Source of the DNA: CAVVJA01 sp963801715
GTDB lineage: Bacteria > Actinomycetota > Actinomycetes > Mycobacteriales > Jatrophihabitantaceae
Assembly (NCBI GenBank): GCA_963801715.1
Contig: CAWDGB010000005.1
Span: 62,001 to 126,000, forward strand
DNA length: 64,000 nt
Direction of reading: 5' to 3'
Positions 17,436 to 25,361 of this stretch are shown piece by piece. Each line of letters starts with the position of its first letter. The stretch's first letter is position 1. A program made the position numbers and the translations under genes. The notes under the pieces are model-generated. The model did not search any database. It saw only the letters and a list, made by a program, of their open reading frames with translations, and was not told the DNA's origin.

Positions 17436-20006
17436 TCAGGCGGCCTCGACGATCAGCGCAGACCGATCGTCGAGGATGTCGACGTGTACGGTCTGACCGT
17501 CGCGGATCTCACCCGCCAGCAACGCCCGGGCCAACGTGTCACCAATCGCCGTCTGGACCAGCCGTCGCAGCGGGCGAGCGCCGTAGACCGGGTCGTAGCC
17601 GTTCATGGCCAGCCATTCCCGAGCGGCGTCAGTGACATCCAGCGTGAGCCGACGACCTTCGAGTCGATGCGCGAGCGCCGCGACCTGGATCTCGACGATC
17701 TTCGTCAACTCCTCGGTCGTCAGCGACTCGAACACGACGATGTCGTCGAGCCGGTTCAAGAACTCCGGCTTGAAGTGCTCTCGCACGATGGCGAGCACGG
17801 CATCCCGCTTGGCAGCGTCTGGCAGTTCAGACGCGAGCGCGTGTGACCCGAGGTTAGACGTCAGGACGAGAATCGTATTGCGGAAATCGACCGTGCGACC
17901 TTGGCCATCGGTGAGCCGTCCGTCGTCGAGCACCTGCAGCAGCACGTCGAAAACGTCCGGGTGCGCCTTCTCGACTTCGTCCAGCAGCACCACGCTGTAC
18001 GGGCGGCGCCGTACCGCTTCGGTCAGCTGTCCACCCTCGTCGTAGCCGACGTAGCCCGGCGGGGCGCCGACTAGCCGAGCCACGGAATGCTTCTCGCCGT
18101 ACTCGCTCATGTCGATACGCACCATCGCTCGCTCGTCATCGAAGAGGAAGGCGGCAAGCGCCTTGGCCAGCTCGGTCTTGCCAACGCCGGTCGGTCCGAG
18201 GAACAGGAACGAGCCGGTTGGCCGGTCGGGATCGGAGATGCCCGCCCGCGCCCGCCGTACGGCGTCGGAGACAGCTCGCACAGCTTCGGGCTGGCCGACG
18301 ACACGGGCCCCCAGCTCGTCTTCCATCCGCAGCAGCTTGGCGGTCTCCCCCTCCATCAACCGCCCAGCCGGGATGCCGGTCCAGGCGGCGACCACCTCGG
18401 CGACGTCGTCGGCGGTGACCTCCTCCTTGACGAGCACGTCCTGGGCGATATCGGCTTCGGACGCCCCGACCAGCTCTTTCTCGGCCGCCGGAATGTCGGC
18501 GTAGAGCAGCCGCGAGGCAGTCGCGAAATCACCGTCACGCTGCGCCCGCTCGGCCTGCCCACGCAGATCGTCCAGCCGCTCCTTGAGTTCGCCGACCCGG
18601 TTCAGCCCGGCCTTCTCGCGATCCCAACGGGCGTTGAGCGCGTCCAGCTGCTCGGTGCGGTCGGCGAGTTCTGCCCGCAGCCGGGCGAGCCGTTCGACGG
18701 ATGCCTCGTCCTGCTCCTTGGCCAGGGCCATTTCCTCCATGCGCAAACGGTCGACAGCGCGCTGCAACTGGTCGATCTCGACCGGCTGGGAGTCGATCTC
18801 CATGCGCAATCGCGACGCGGCCTCGTCCACGAGGTCGATCGCCTTGTCGGGCAGGTAGCGCGAGGTGATGTACCGGTCGGACAGGGCGGCGGCAGCGACC
18901 AGAGCACCGTCGTTGATCTGCACCTTGTGGTGCGCCTCGTAGCGGCTCTTCAGGCCGCGCAGGATACCGATGGTGTCCTCGACCGAGGGCTCACCGACGA
19001 AGACCTGTTGGAATCGCCGTTCCAACGCCGGGTCCTTCTCGATTCGTTCCCGGTACTCGTCCAGCGTGGTGGCGCCAACCATGCGCAGCTCACCCCGGGC
19101 GAGCATCGGCTTGAGCATGTTGCCGGCGTCCATCGCGCTGTCGCCGGCCGCGCCGGCGCCAACCACCGTGTGCAGTTCGTCGATGAACGTGACGACCTGG
19201 CCGCCGGAATCCTTGATCTCACTCAAGACCGCCTTGAGGCGCTCTTCGAACTCTCCGCGGTACTTGGCGCCCGCAACCATTGCGGCGAGATCCAGCGCGA
19301 CCAGCTTCTTGCCGCGTAGGGATTCGGGAACGTCGCCTGCGACGATGCGCTGGGCCAGACCCTCGACGACGGCGGTCTTGCCGACGCCGGGCTCGCCGAT
19401 GAGCACCGGGTTGTTCTTGGTCCGGCGGCTGAGCACCTGGATGACCCGGCGAATCTCGCTGTCCCGCCCGATGACCGGGTCGATCTGCCCGTCGCGCGCT
19501 CGCGCGGTCAGGTCGACGCTGTACTTCTCCAGCGCCTGAAAGGTGCCCTCTGGATCGGGACTCGTTACGCGGGCGGAGCCGCGCACCGACTGAAGCGCAT
19601 CGGCGAGCGCGGCCGGAGTCACGCCTCGGTTCGCGAGCAAAGTCGCGACCTCACCACCTTGGTCGGCGAGCGCGATCAGCAGGTGCTCGGTGGAGACGTA
19701 CTCGTCACTTCGGTCACGGGCCTCCCGCTCGGCGGCGCTCAGCACGGCGAGGAAGGCGCGTGACGGCTGCGGCGCACCGACCGACGCACCGGAGGCGGAC
19801 GGTAACCGGTCGACCAGCTGCGATGCGGCGGCTCGGACGCTCAGCGGGTCGACGCCCAACGTCGCGAGCAGCGGCCGGGTCAGCCCCTCGGTGTCGTCGA
19901 GCAGCGCGACGGCCAAGTGCGCCGGCTCCGTCGCGGGGTTACCCCGCTCCGCGGCAGTTCGTACCGCGGCAGAAACCGCCTGCTGGCTGCGGGTCGTCAG
20001 ATCCAT
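17436..20006 (-). CDS. clpB: ATP-dependent disaggregase ClpB
   Basis: This 856-residue Hsp100 chaperone resolubilises aggregates with DnaK/DnaJ/GrpE. The domains are an N-terminal Clp repeat pair (residues 1-145), NBD1 with GEPGVGKT near residue 205, the coiled middle domain (DREKAGLNRVGELKERLDDL region), NBD2 with GPTGVGKT near residue 605, and the C-terminal D2-small domain. The ATG at 20004-20006 is preceded by AAAGGA. Upstream lies an HspR operator, which matches the hspR gene at the far end of this window. Confidence 0.97.
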   Translation of the reverse strand: MDLTTRSQQAVSAAVRTAAERGNPATEPAHLAVALLDDTEGLTRPLLATLGVDPLSVRAAASQLVDRLPSASGASVGAPQPSRAFLAVLSAAEREARDRSDEYVSTEHLLIALADQGGEVATLLANRGVTPAALADALQSVRGSARVTSPDPEGTFQALEKYSVDLTARARDGQIDPVIGRDSEIRRVIQVLSRRTKNNPVLIGEPGVGKTAVVEGLAQRIVAGDVPESLRGKKLVALDLAAMVAGAKYRGEFEERLKAVLSEIKDSGGQVVTFIDELHTVVGAGAAGDSAMDAGNMLKPMLARGELRMVGATTLDEYRERIEKDPALERRFQQVFVGEPSVEDTIGILRGLKSRYEAHHKVQINDGALVAAAALSDRYITSRYLPDKAIDLVDEAASRLRMEIDSQPVEIDQLQRAVDRLRMEEMALAKEQDEASVERLARLRAELADRTEQLDALNARWDREKAGLNRVGELKERLDDLRGQAERAQRDGDFATASRLLYADIPAAEKELVGASEADIAQDVLVKEEVTADDVAEVVAAWTGIPAGRLMEGETAKLLRMEDELGARVVGQPEAVRAVSDAVRRARAGISDPDRPTGSFLFLGPTGVGKTELAKALAAFLFDDERAMVRIDMSEYGEKHSVARLVGAPPGYVGYDEGGQLTEAVRRRPYSVVLLDEVEKAHPDVFDVLLQVLDDGRLTDGQGRTVDFRNTILVLTSNLGSHALASELPDAAKRDAVLAIVREHFKPEFLNRLDDIVVFESLTTEELTKIVEIQVAALAHRLEGRRLTLDVTDAAREWLAMNGYDPVYGARPLRRLVQTAIGDTLARALLAGEIRDGQTVHVDILDDRSALIVEAA

Positions 20007-20059
20007 GGATGTCCTTTGCTCTTACGCTCGATCTTCTGTCATCTGTCGCAACGCCCAAC

Positions 20060-20084
20060 AAGTTGAGTCTGTTCCGCTCAACTT
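20060..20084. promoter_or_regulatory. HAIR operator (HspR binding site) upstream of clpB
   Basis: AAGTTGAG-N9-CTCAACTT is a perfect 8-base inverted repeat that contains the HAIR core TTGAG-N9-CTCAA. It lies 54 bases before the clpB start. HspR is known to repress clpB and the dnaK operon through this element in Streptomyces and mycobacteria. Confidence 0.85.
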
Positions 20085-20119
20085 AAGATTTTCACCACCG
20101 GATCCGGGATCCTGGGTCG

Positions 20120-21016
20120 GTGCGGAGCGGAGGCGTCCGGACGGCCCGGGCGCTCGCCGTCCTCGGGCTTAGCGCCATCCTCGTCGCCAGTTGTACCGCG
20201 CATGCAGCGCCCAGGGCCTCGCAATCGCCTACCCCCGGCGGACGATCCGGGTCATCGGCGACAGTCGGCGGCAGCTGGAAGACCATTCAGGTACCGGCGA
20301 CCGCGGTGGCCGGCGATCAGCGCGAAGTCCGCGTCTATACCCCGGCCATAGCGCGATCAGACCAGCTGCCAGTGCTCTACCTCTTGCATGGCGAGCCCGG
20401 CGGAGCAAGCGATCTGTGCAACCCATCGGTCGGAGACTCCCTAGCCGCTGCCTTCGCCTCCGGCGTGCAGCCGTTCGTGGTCGCTTGTCCGGACGGCAAC
20501 GACGACGACTTCGACGACACCGAGTGGGCCGACTCGGTCGACGGCCGAAGCCAGGTGGAAGCGTTCGTCACCGGCCCGCTGATCACGGCCGTGGAGGGAG
20601 CGCATCCTCGCCCACGGGGCCTGCGGGCGATAAGCGGATTCTCGATGGGCGGCTACGGCGCGGCGATGCTCGCTCTGCGGCATCCGAACCTGTACGGGCA
20701 GGTCGCCACGCTCGCCGGCTACTTCACCATCGACGACCCGGATGGCATCTTCGGTGACGATCCGGCCGTCGAGTCGGCCTACAACCCGACTGACCTCATC
20801 GCGCTTGCTCCCCGAATGCGCTGGCTGCTCATCGAGGCCACGAACGACGATCTGGAGCTGACGGCCCATGCATCCGAGTCGTACGCCACGTCGCTGCGGG
20901 CACATGCTGCCACGGTCGAGCTACGCCGCACCCCCGGCAATCACGACAACGCCTGGGCGGACGCGCAGCTGCCCGCCGTCGCTCAGTTCTTGGCCGCCGG
21001 TTGGAAGTCCGGCTGA
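20120..21016 (+). CDS. Putative lipoprotein esterase (alpha/beta hydrolase, esterase D type)
   Basis: This is a 298-residue exported protein. The N-terminus has a charged start, a hydrophobic core and a lipobox LVASC with C25, so it is probably a lipoprotein. The hydrolase domain shows VLYLLHGEPGG (oxyanion region), the nucleophile elbow GFSMGGYG near residue 176, an aspartate in IEATNDDLE, and the histidine in TPGNHDNAW. The substrate is unknown; relatives include antigen-85-like and S-formylglutathione-hydrolase-like esterases. The start is the GTG at 20120. Confidence 0.85.
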   Translation: MRSGGVRTARALAVLGLSAILVASCTAHAAPRASQSPTPGGRSGSSATVGGSWKTIQVPATAVAGDQREVRVYTPAIARSDQLPVLYLLHGEPGGASDLCNPSVGDSLAAAFASGVQPFVVACPDGNDDDFDDTEWADSVDGRSQVEAFVTGPLITAVEGAHPRPRGLRAISGFSMGGYGAAMLALRHPNLYGQVATLAGYFTIDDPDGIFGDDPAVESAYNPTDLIALAPRMRWLLIEATNDDLELTAHASESYATSLRAHAATVELRRTPGNHDNAWADAQLPAVAQFLAAGWKSG

Positions 21017-21018
21017 GA

Positions 21019-21315
21019 TCAGGCCTTTGATTTGCGCCGCCGGCGGACGACGAGCCCGATGAGTACGCCCACGACCGCGGCGATCAACAACGCGAGGAAC
21101 AGCGGCGCGTGGACCTCCGGGCCAATCAACCGCATTTTCACCGAACGGGTGTTCTCCGCCGAGAACACGATCAGCAGAACGAGCAACACCAGACCAACGA
21201 TCAGCCGGGCGTTTATGCGACGTTTCGGCTGCCGTGCCGGTACGCCCGGGCCGGGTTGCGGACCGCCAGGATACGGGGCACCGGGTCCGGGTTGACCTGC
21301 ATACGGATCGGTCAT
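21019..21315 (-). CDS. LapA-domain small membrane protein
   Basis: A Pro/Gly-rich tail of about 35 residues precedes two membrane helices (LIVGLVLLVLLIVFSAENT and APLFLALLIAAVVGVLIGLV) and ends in RRRRKSK. The FSAENTRSVKMRLIG segment between the helices is typical of the LapA/DUF1049 family. The ATG at 21313-21315 follows GGAGG, which favours it over the ATG at 21330. Confidence 0.83.
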   Translation of the reverse strand: MTDPYAGQPGPGAPYPGGPQPGPGVPARQPKRRINARLIVGLVLLVLLIVFSAENTRSVKMRLIGPEVHAPLFLALLIAAVVGVLIGLVVRRRRKSKA

Positions 21316-21445
21316 GCCGACCTCCTCCATCGCTGCCCTACCAGTACCAAGTTATCCGTCCGACAAGCATGCCGCTCCTACCTCACAACGGCATTTCGCC
21401 AGTCCTGGCTGGCCCCAGTGAGCCAGTCGCGGCCGCCGGCGGCAG

Positions 21446-21481
21446 GTCTACTATGCGATGCAAACGAATCACATAGTAGAC
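21446..21481. promoter_or_regulatory. Perfect inverted repeat operator before the amidohydrolase
   Basis: GTCTACTATG (21446-21455) and CATAGTAGAC (21472-21481) are exact complements separated by 16 bases. They end 16 bases before the amidohydrolase start. The site is well placed for a dimeric regulator. The XRE-cupin protein encoded next door is the natural candidate. Confidence 0.7.
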
Positions 21482-21497
21482 GCGATGAGGGGGAGGC

Positions 21498-22361
21498 ATG
21501 GCATCACCCGAGCGGGTCAAGGGGCGGGTCATCGACGCACACAGCCACATCGGCGAAATGGACGCGTGGCCGTTCTACAACCTGAAGGAGCCGGTCAAAC
21601 CGACGGTCTATGAGTTCGCGGACGCGCAGGCCTACCTTCGGCATCTCGACGGTCTGGGCGTCGAACGCGGCCTGGTGCTGCCCAACTACGGCATCCCGGT
21701 TCAGAGCCAGCCCTTCTCGCTCAACGGTCTGGTCCTCGACTCGATCCAGTCCAGTGACCGGTTGGTCGGCGGCATCTGGGTATCTTTTCTGCCGCAGAAC
21801 AAGGAGATGACGCTGGCCGCGTTAAAGCTGGCGGGCGAACCGGGCGTCGTTGCCCTCAAGACGACTTTCCTGCTCGGCGGAAACCCCGACCCGGGCACCT
21901 GGGACGACGACACCCGTGAGATCGCGGAGGCCTGCTTTGCCGCGGTTGAGGAGCACGACCTGGTCTTTCACTTCCACACCAGCGCAGGCGGTTCCTCCGA
22001 CATCAACAACTTCATCCCACTCGTCGAGAAGTACGGGAAGCGGATCAAGATCTACCTCGTACATTTTGGCGGTGGGGTGAGTGGTCACATCAAGCTCGTT
22101 CCCCAGTTCCTCGATTGGGTGGAGCAAGGTTTCCATGTCTACTGCGATACCACGTGGACGATTGGTTTCGGCGCCCGCTGGTTGATGACGGAGATCGAAC
22201 GTCGCGGCATAGGCGAGGATCGGGTCCTGTTCGCATCGGACGAACCGTGGAGCGACTTCTGGGGTGAGTACTGGAAGATCAACGGCGCGCCGGTGAGCCA
22301 CGAGCTCAAAGAACGCGTCCTGTATCAAAACTACGAGGCGCTCTATGGTGGGCGCGGCTGA
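21498..22361 (+). CDS. Amidohydrolase family protein (ACMSD-like TIM barrel)
   Basis: This 287-residue metal-dependent hydrolase or decarboxylase belongs to the amidohydrolase_2 group. Metal ligands are visible: DAHSHIG near residue 13 (HxH), FHFHTS near residue 156, LVHFGG near residue 187, and the aspartate in FASDEPWSDF near residue 250. The start has GGGGGAGG upstream. It is the first gene of the island and is preceded by a perfect operator-like repeat. Its end lies 9 bases from the end of the convergent regulator. The substrate is unknown; a C-N or carboxylate bond is expected from the family. Confidence 0.86.
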   Translation: MASPERVKGRVIDAHSHIGEMDAWPFYNLKEPVKPTVYEFADAQAYLRHLDGLGVERGLVLPNYGIPVQSQPFSLNGLVLDSIQSSDRLVGGIWVSFLPQNKEMTLAALKLAGEPGVVALKTTFLLGGNPDPGTWDDDTREIAEACFAAVEEHDLVFHFHTSAGGSSDINNFIPLVEKYGKRIKIYLVHFGGGVSGHIKLVPQFLDWVEQGFHVYCDTTWTIGFGARWLMTEIERRGIGEDRVLFASDEPWSDFWGEYWKINGAPVSHELKERVLYQNYEALYGGRG

Positions 22362-22370
22362 TCGGCCCGG

Positions 22371-22985
22371 TCAGGAGTCGCGCAGCGCTACCCAAACTGC
22401 CCGCACCCGCGTCTTGCCCTCGTTCATCCAGTGATGATCCTGGTCTCCGATGAAATGCAAGGCGTCGCCCCGCCCCAGTCGATAGCTGGTGCCGGCGATC
22501 TCGAAGGTCAGCTCGCCTTCGAGAACATAGACCAGTTCCTCTCCCGGATGGACAAGCGGCTTATCACCACTGTTGGCGCCCACTTCAACCGTTGCCACCG
22601 CAGCAGCGCTCCGAAACGGCGCGTACGGACCGGACACGCCGGCCAAGGAGAGCCCGGCATGCGGCGTGTACACCGCCGGTCGACGGGAGGCCGGGGTGAA
22701 GGCTACTGGTTCCCGAGGACCCTCGTCGCTGTCGACGAAGTAGCTCACCGGACGGTCGAGCGCGGTCGCGATCTTGAGCAGCGTCGTGATCGTGGGAACC
22801 ATGTCGTTCCGCTCGATCTTGTGAATCGCCGCTGCTGATACTTCAGCTCGCGCGGCCAGTTGTTGAAGCGAGAAATGCCTTTCCTGGCGCAGGTGTTTCA
22901 ACCGCGGACCGATCGAACTCACGATCCCATCGACGTGCTCGTCCAGTCGCACCGCGCGGGCGGACTTCGTAGTCGTAGGAGTCAT
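22371..22985 (-). CDS. XRE-family regulator with C-terminal cupin
   Basis: This 204-residue predicted regulator has a helix-turn-helix (about residues 29-83: LKHLRQERHFSLQQLAARAE with AAIHKIERND) followed by a cupin barrel (VHPGEELVYVLEGELTFEI, then GDALHFIGDQDHHW). Such HTH-cupin proteins usually sense a small carboxylic or amino compound and control adjacent catabolic genes. The ATG at 22983-22985 has AAGGGA upstream and was preferred over two upstream ATGs. It is divergent from the flavoprotein gene and converges on the amidohydrolase gene. Confidence 0.9.
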   Translation of the reverse strand: MTPTTTKSARAVRLDEHVDGIVSSIGPRLKHLRQERHFSLQQLAARAEVSAAAIHKIERNDMVPTITTLLKIATALDRPVSYFVDSDEGPREPVAFTPASRRPAVYTPHAGLSLAGVSGPYAPFRSAAAVATVEVGANSGDKPLVHPGEELVYVLEGELTFEIAGTSYRLGRGDALHFIGDQDHHWMNEGKTRVRAVWVALRDS

Positions 22986-23086
22986 CTCGGTCCCTTGACG
23001 GTTGAGCGGCATCCAATATAGTGAAAAAAAGTCAATCATGGTGAGCGGGCCGAGCTTCGGCGGGGCTTCGTCGCCTCAGGCCATAG

Positions 23087-24433
23087 GTGGGTCGGGTGGG
23101 CCGCAAGATCGTAATCGTGGGGGGCGGCGCAGCAGGTATAGGTGCGGCGGGAGGCGCAAAAGCCGCCGATCCGCAAGCCGAAGTCGTGGTGTACACCGAG
23201 TTCGAGGACGTCGCCTACAGCCCGTGCGGCATCCCATATGTACACGGCAAGGAAATCGACGACTTTCAACGGCTGTTCCTTGCCACTAAAGAGGCCTACG
23301 TCCAGGCGGGCATCGATATCCGGTATATGACGACCGTCGACTCGCTCGATCTCTCTCGGCAGGTCGTCCACGTCGCTGGTGAGGGCGACGTACCTTGGGA
23401 CTCGCTCATCGTCGCGACCGGGTTCAACTATGCCGATCCCGGTGTGCCGGGCGCGGACCTCGAAGGCCTGTACTACGTCAAGAACATCCGTCAGGCGATG
23501 GAGTGGGACAAGATCCTCGACACCGTCAAGGCGGCCGTCGTCGTGGAGGCATCACCGCTCGGCGTCGAGATGACGACAGCACTCGCGCATCGAGGTATCG
23601 AGACCCACCTGGTCGATCCCCATCCGTGGCCGCTCGCCGAGATGGCAGATCCCGACATCATGACGCCAGTCGAGGAGTCCTGGCGCGAGCTCGGGGTCAC
23701 GACGCACATGAACACCACATTGAAGGCATTCGTCGGTGACGGGCACGTCCGGGCGGTTGATACGTCGGATGGCGAGATTCCGGCCGACGTCGCCGTGGTC
23801 TGTACGCACAAGCAGCCGAACAACGCGCTGGCCACAGCGGCCGGACTGAAGATCGGGTCGACAGGCGGCGTGGTCGTCGACGAGCGGATGGCGACGTCGA
23901 TGCCCGGCGTCTTCGCCGCTGGCGACGTGATCGAGGTGCCGCACGGACTGACCCGCGTGCCGCTGCAAGGCCTCACCGGTAGCCACGCGTATGCGCAGGG
24001 CAAGGTCGCCGGGGTCAACGCGGGCGGTGGATTCCGCGTCTACCGTGCGGTCTATGTGCCGTGGGGTACGCCGGCCGGCAAGTGGATCATCGGCGGTGCG
24101 TCGTTCGGCGAGACGACGGCGACCGCGCTCGGCATCCCCTACGTCCTGGGGGCCGCGCAGGGCATATCCCGCGCGCGGTACTACCCCGGTGTGAAGCCGG
24201 TCCGGGTCAAGCTCCTTGCCGAACCGTCCAGCTTGCGGCTGATCGGCGCACAGATCGTCGGCGGGGAAGGTGTGAAGGAGCGAGCCGACTTCTTGGCGAT
24301 GGCGATCAAGTTCGGGTTCACGTTCGAGGACCTGGCGACCATGGAAAACGTCTACTCGCCGGCCATTGGTGCGCTGAACGAGCCGATCGTGCTCGCCGCC
24401 CAGAATGGCCTCGACCGGCTGAAGAACGCGTGA
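23087..24433 (+). CDS. FAD-dependent pyridine nucleotide-disulfide oxidoreductase (CoA-disulfide-reductase type)
   Basis: This 448-residue flavoprotein belongs to the single-cysteine class that includes CoA-disulfide reductase, NADH oxidase and persulfide reductases. The FAD loop is IVGGGAAGIGAA near residue 10. The redox cysteine is C47 in YSPCGIPY. ATGFNYADPG lies in the middle, and the second FAD block is GVFAAGDVIEVPHG. The usual NAD(P)H glycine motif is degenerate: the segment reads VVVEASPLGVEMTTALA. The start is GTG 23087 or GTG 23096; neither has a strong ribosome site. The gene sits in one run with the small protein and the MSMEG_0572 protein. Confidence 0.87.
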   Translation: MGRVGRKIVIVGGGAAGIGAAGGAKAADPQAEVVVYTEFEDVAYSPCGIPYVHGKEIDDFQRLFLATKEAYVQAGIDIRYMTTVDSLDLSRQVVHVAGEGDVPWDSLIVATGFNYADPGVPGADLEGLYYVKNIRQAMEWDKILDTVKAAVVVEASPLGVEMTTALAHRGIETHLVDPHPWPLAEMADPDIMTPVEESWRELGVTTHMNTTLKAFVGDGHVRAVDTSDGEIPADVAVVCTHKQPNNALATAAGLKIGSTGGVVVDERMATSMPGVFAAGDVIEVPHGLTRVPLQGLTGSHAYAQGKVAGVNAGGGFRVYRAVYVPWGTPAGKWIIGGASFGETTATALGIPYVLGAAQGISRARYYPGVKPVRVKLLAEPSSLRLIGAQIVGGEGVKERADFLAMAIKFGFTFEDLATMENVYSPAIGALNEPIVLAAQNGLDRLKNA

Positions 24434-24434
24434 C

Positions 24435-24692
24435 ATGCGCGCGTCACGCTGGCTCCGGGACAACGCCCAGCACTACCTGTTGGTTGCCGCGCAAGAACAA
24501 ATCGCCCGGCAGTATGACGCTCGCCCGCCGCGCGCCCCGCAGGGCGCCTCGGAGATCTTCTGGCGACGGGTGTTCGCGCCGCTGTACCGGGCGCTGCCGT
24601 GGCCGCTACGGCACAAGATTCTGCTTTCCATGCCGGGTAGTCACCGTCGGCAATGGGCACCGCCACCGCGAGCGCATGGCCCCGCGGTGTAG
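24435..24692 (+). CDS. Small unidentified island protein
   Basis: This 85-residue basic protein starts one base after the flavoprotein stop, so it is probably translationally coupled to it. It is rich in R, W and P (RRVFAPLYRALPWPLRHKIL) with an amphipathic centre. No family is recognised. Its tight position between the flavoprotein and the MSMEG_0572 protein argues that it is real. Confidence 0.6.
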   Translation: MRASRWLRDNAQHYLLVAAQEQIARQYDARPPRAPQGASEIFWRRVFAPLYRALPWPLRHKILLSMPGSHRRQWAPPPRAHGPAV

Positions 24693-24745
24693 TTGCACAT
24701 CCAACTCGGAAACGATTCCACCTGTGGAGAAAGGAAGTTCGCAAC

Positions 24746-25231
24746 ATGGCACAGATCGTGGGTGAGCGGGTCAGCAAGGGCGACGCGATCGTCGACTATG
24801 ACGAGAAGGTGTTCGAGGACATCCAGGCTGAGCCCGGAGAGAAGGCGTACATCCTGATGCACACCGTTCCGTTCGAGGGATCGGTGGGGCTGGTGAACAT
24901 GCTGACGGCGACGCGGATCAACCGGAAGGGATTCGACACTCACCTGGTGCTCTACGGGCCGGGCTCGCTGATGGCTGCGGCAACCCGTGGCTATCCGAAG
25001 GTCGGCGACGAGCCCTTCCCCGGCGCGCAGGCTTACAACCGCCAGCTGCAGACCTTCATGAACGAAGGCGGCCATGTCTACGCCTGCCGGTTCTCCGCCG
25101 CCGCTCTCTACGGCATGCGCGAGATCGACATGATGGAGGGGGTCAAGGCCATCAACCCGCTCGACGTGCTCGACTCCGTGCTCACCGCGCGCCGCCAGAA
25201 CGCGCTGGTCATGCAGACCTGGACCGTGTGA
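24746..25231 (+). CDS. MSMEG_0572/Sll0783 family nitrogen starvation response protein (NitB-like)
   Basis: This 161-residue protein belongs to a DsrE-like conserved family found in Nit1C clusters, where the homologue is called NitB. The family blocks AYILMHTVPFEGSVGLVNML, MLTATRINRKGFDTHLVLYG, GYPKVGDEPFPGAQAYN and GHVYACRFSAAALYGMREID are all present. The ATG at 24746 follows AAGGAAG. The biochemical function is unknown; in Pseudomonas fluorescens the cluster is linked to cyanide and nitrile nitrogen use. Palindrome copy 4 follows the stop. Confidence 0.9.
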   Translation: MAQIVGERVSKGDAIVDYDEKVFEDIQAEPGEKAYILMHTVPFEGSVGLVNMLTATRINRKGFDTHLVLYGPGSLMAAATRGYPKVGDEPFPGAQAYNRQLQTFMNEGGHVYACRFSAAALYGMREIDMMEGVKAINPLDVLDSVLTARRQNALVMQTWTV

Positions 25232-25270
25232 GGTTCGCCGAGTAGCCGCCGAGCCCGCGATCGCCAGCCG

Positions 25271-25315
25271 TGATCTTGGACTTATCGTCGTCCTAGGGCT
25301 ATGAGTCCAAGATCA
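25271..25315. repeat. Dispersed palindrome, copy 4
   Basis: TGATCTTGGACTTAT (25271-25285) and ATGAGTCCAAGATCA (25301-25315) pair with a single mismatch around a 15-base loop. It lies between the convergent ends of the MSMEG_0572-family gene and the hydrolase gene. Confidence 0.87.
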
Positions 25316-25361
25316 CGATGGCGTATCGCCGCGTGCAGGGGGCCAGGTCAGATCCGACCAG

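Noticed and set aside
18087..19319. Long open frame on the plus strand (about 410 codons)
   Set aside because: It lies antisense to clpB, whose product is fully conserved. It is a by-product of high GC in the third codon position and has no recognisable protein content.
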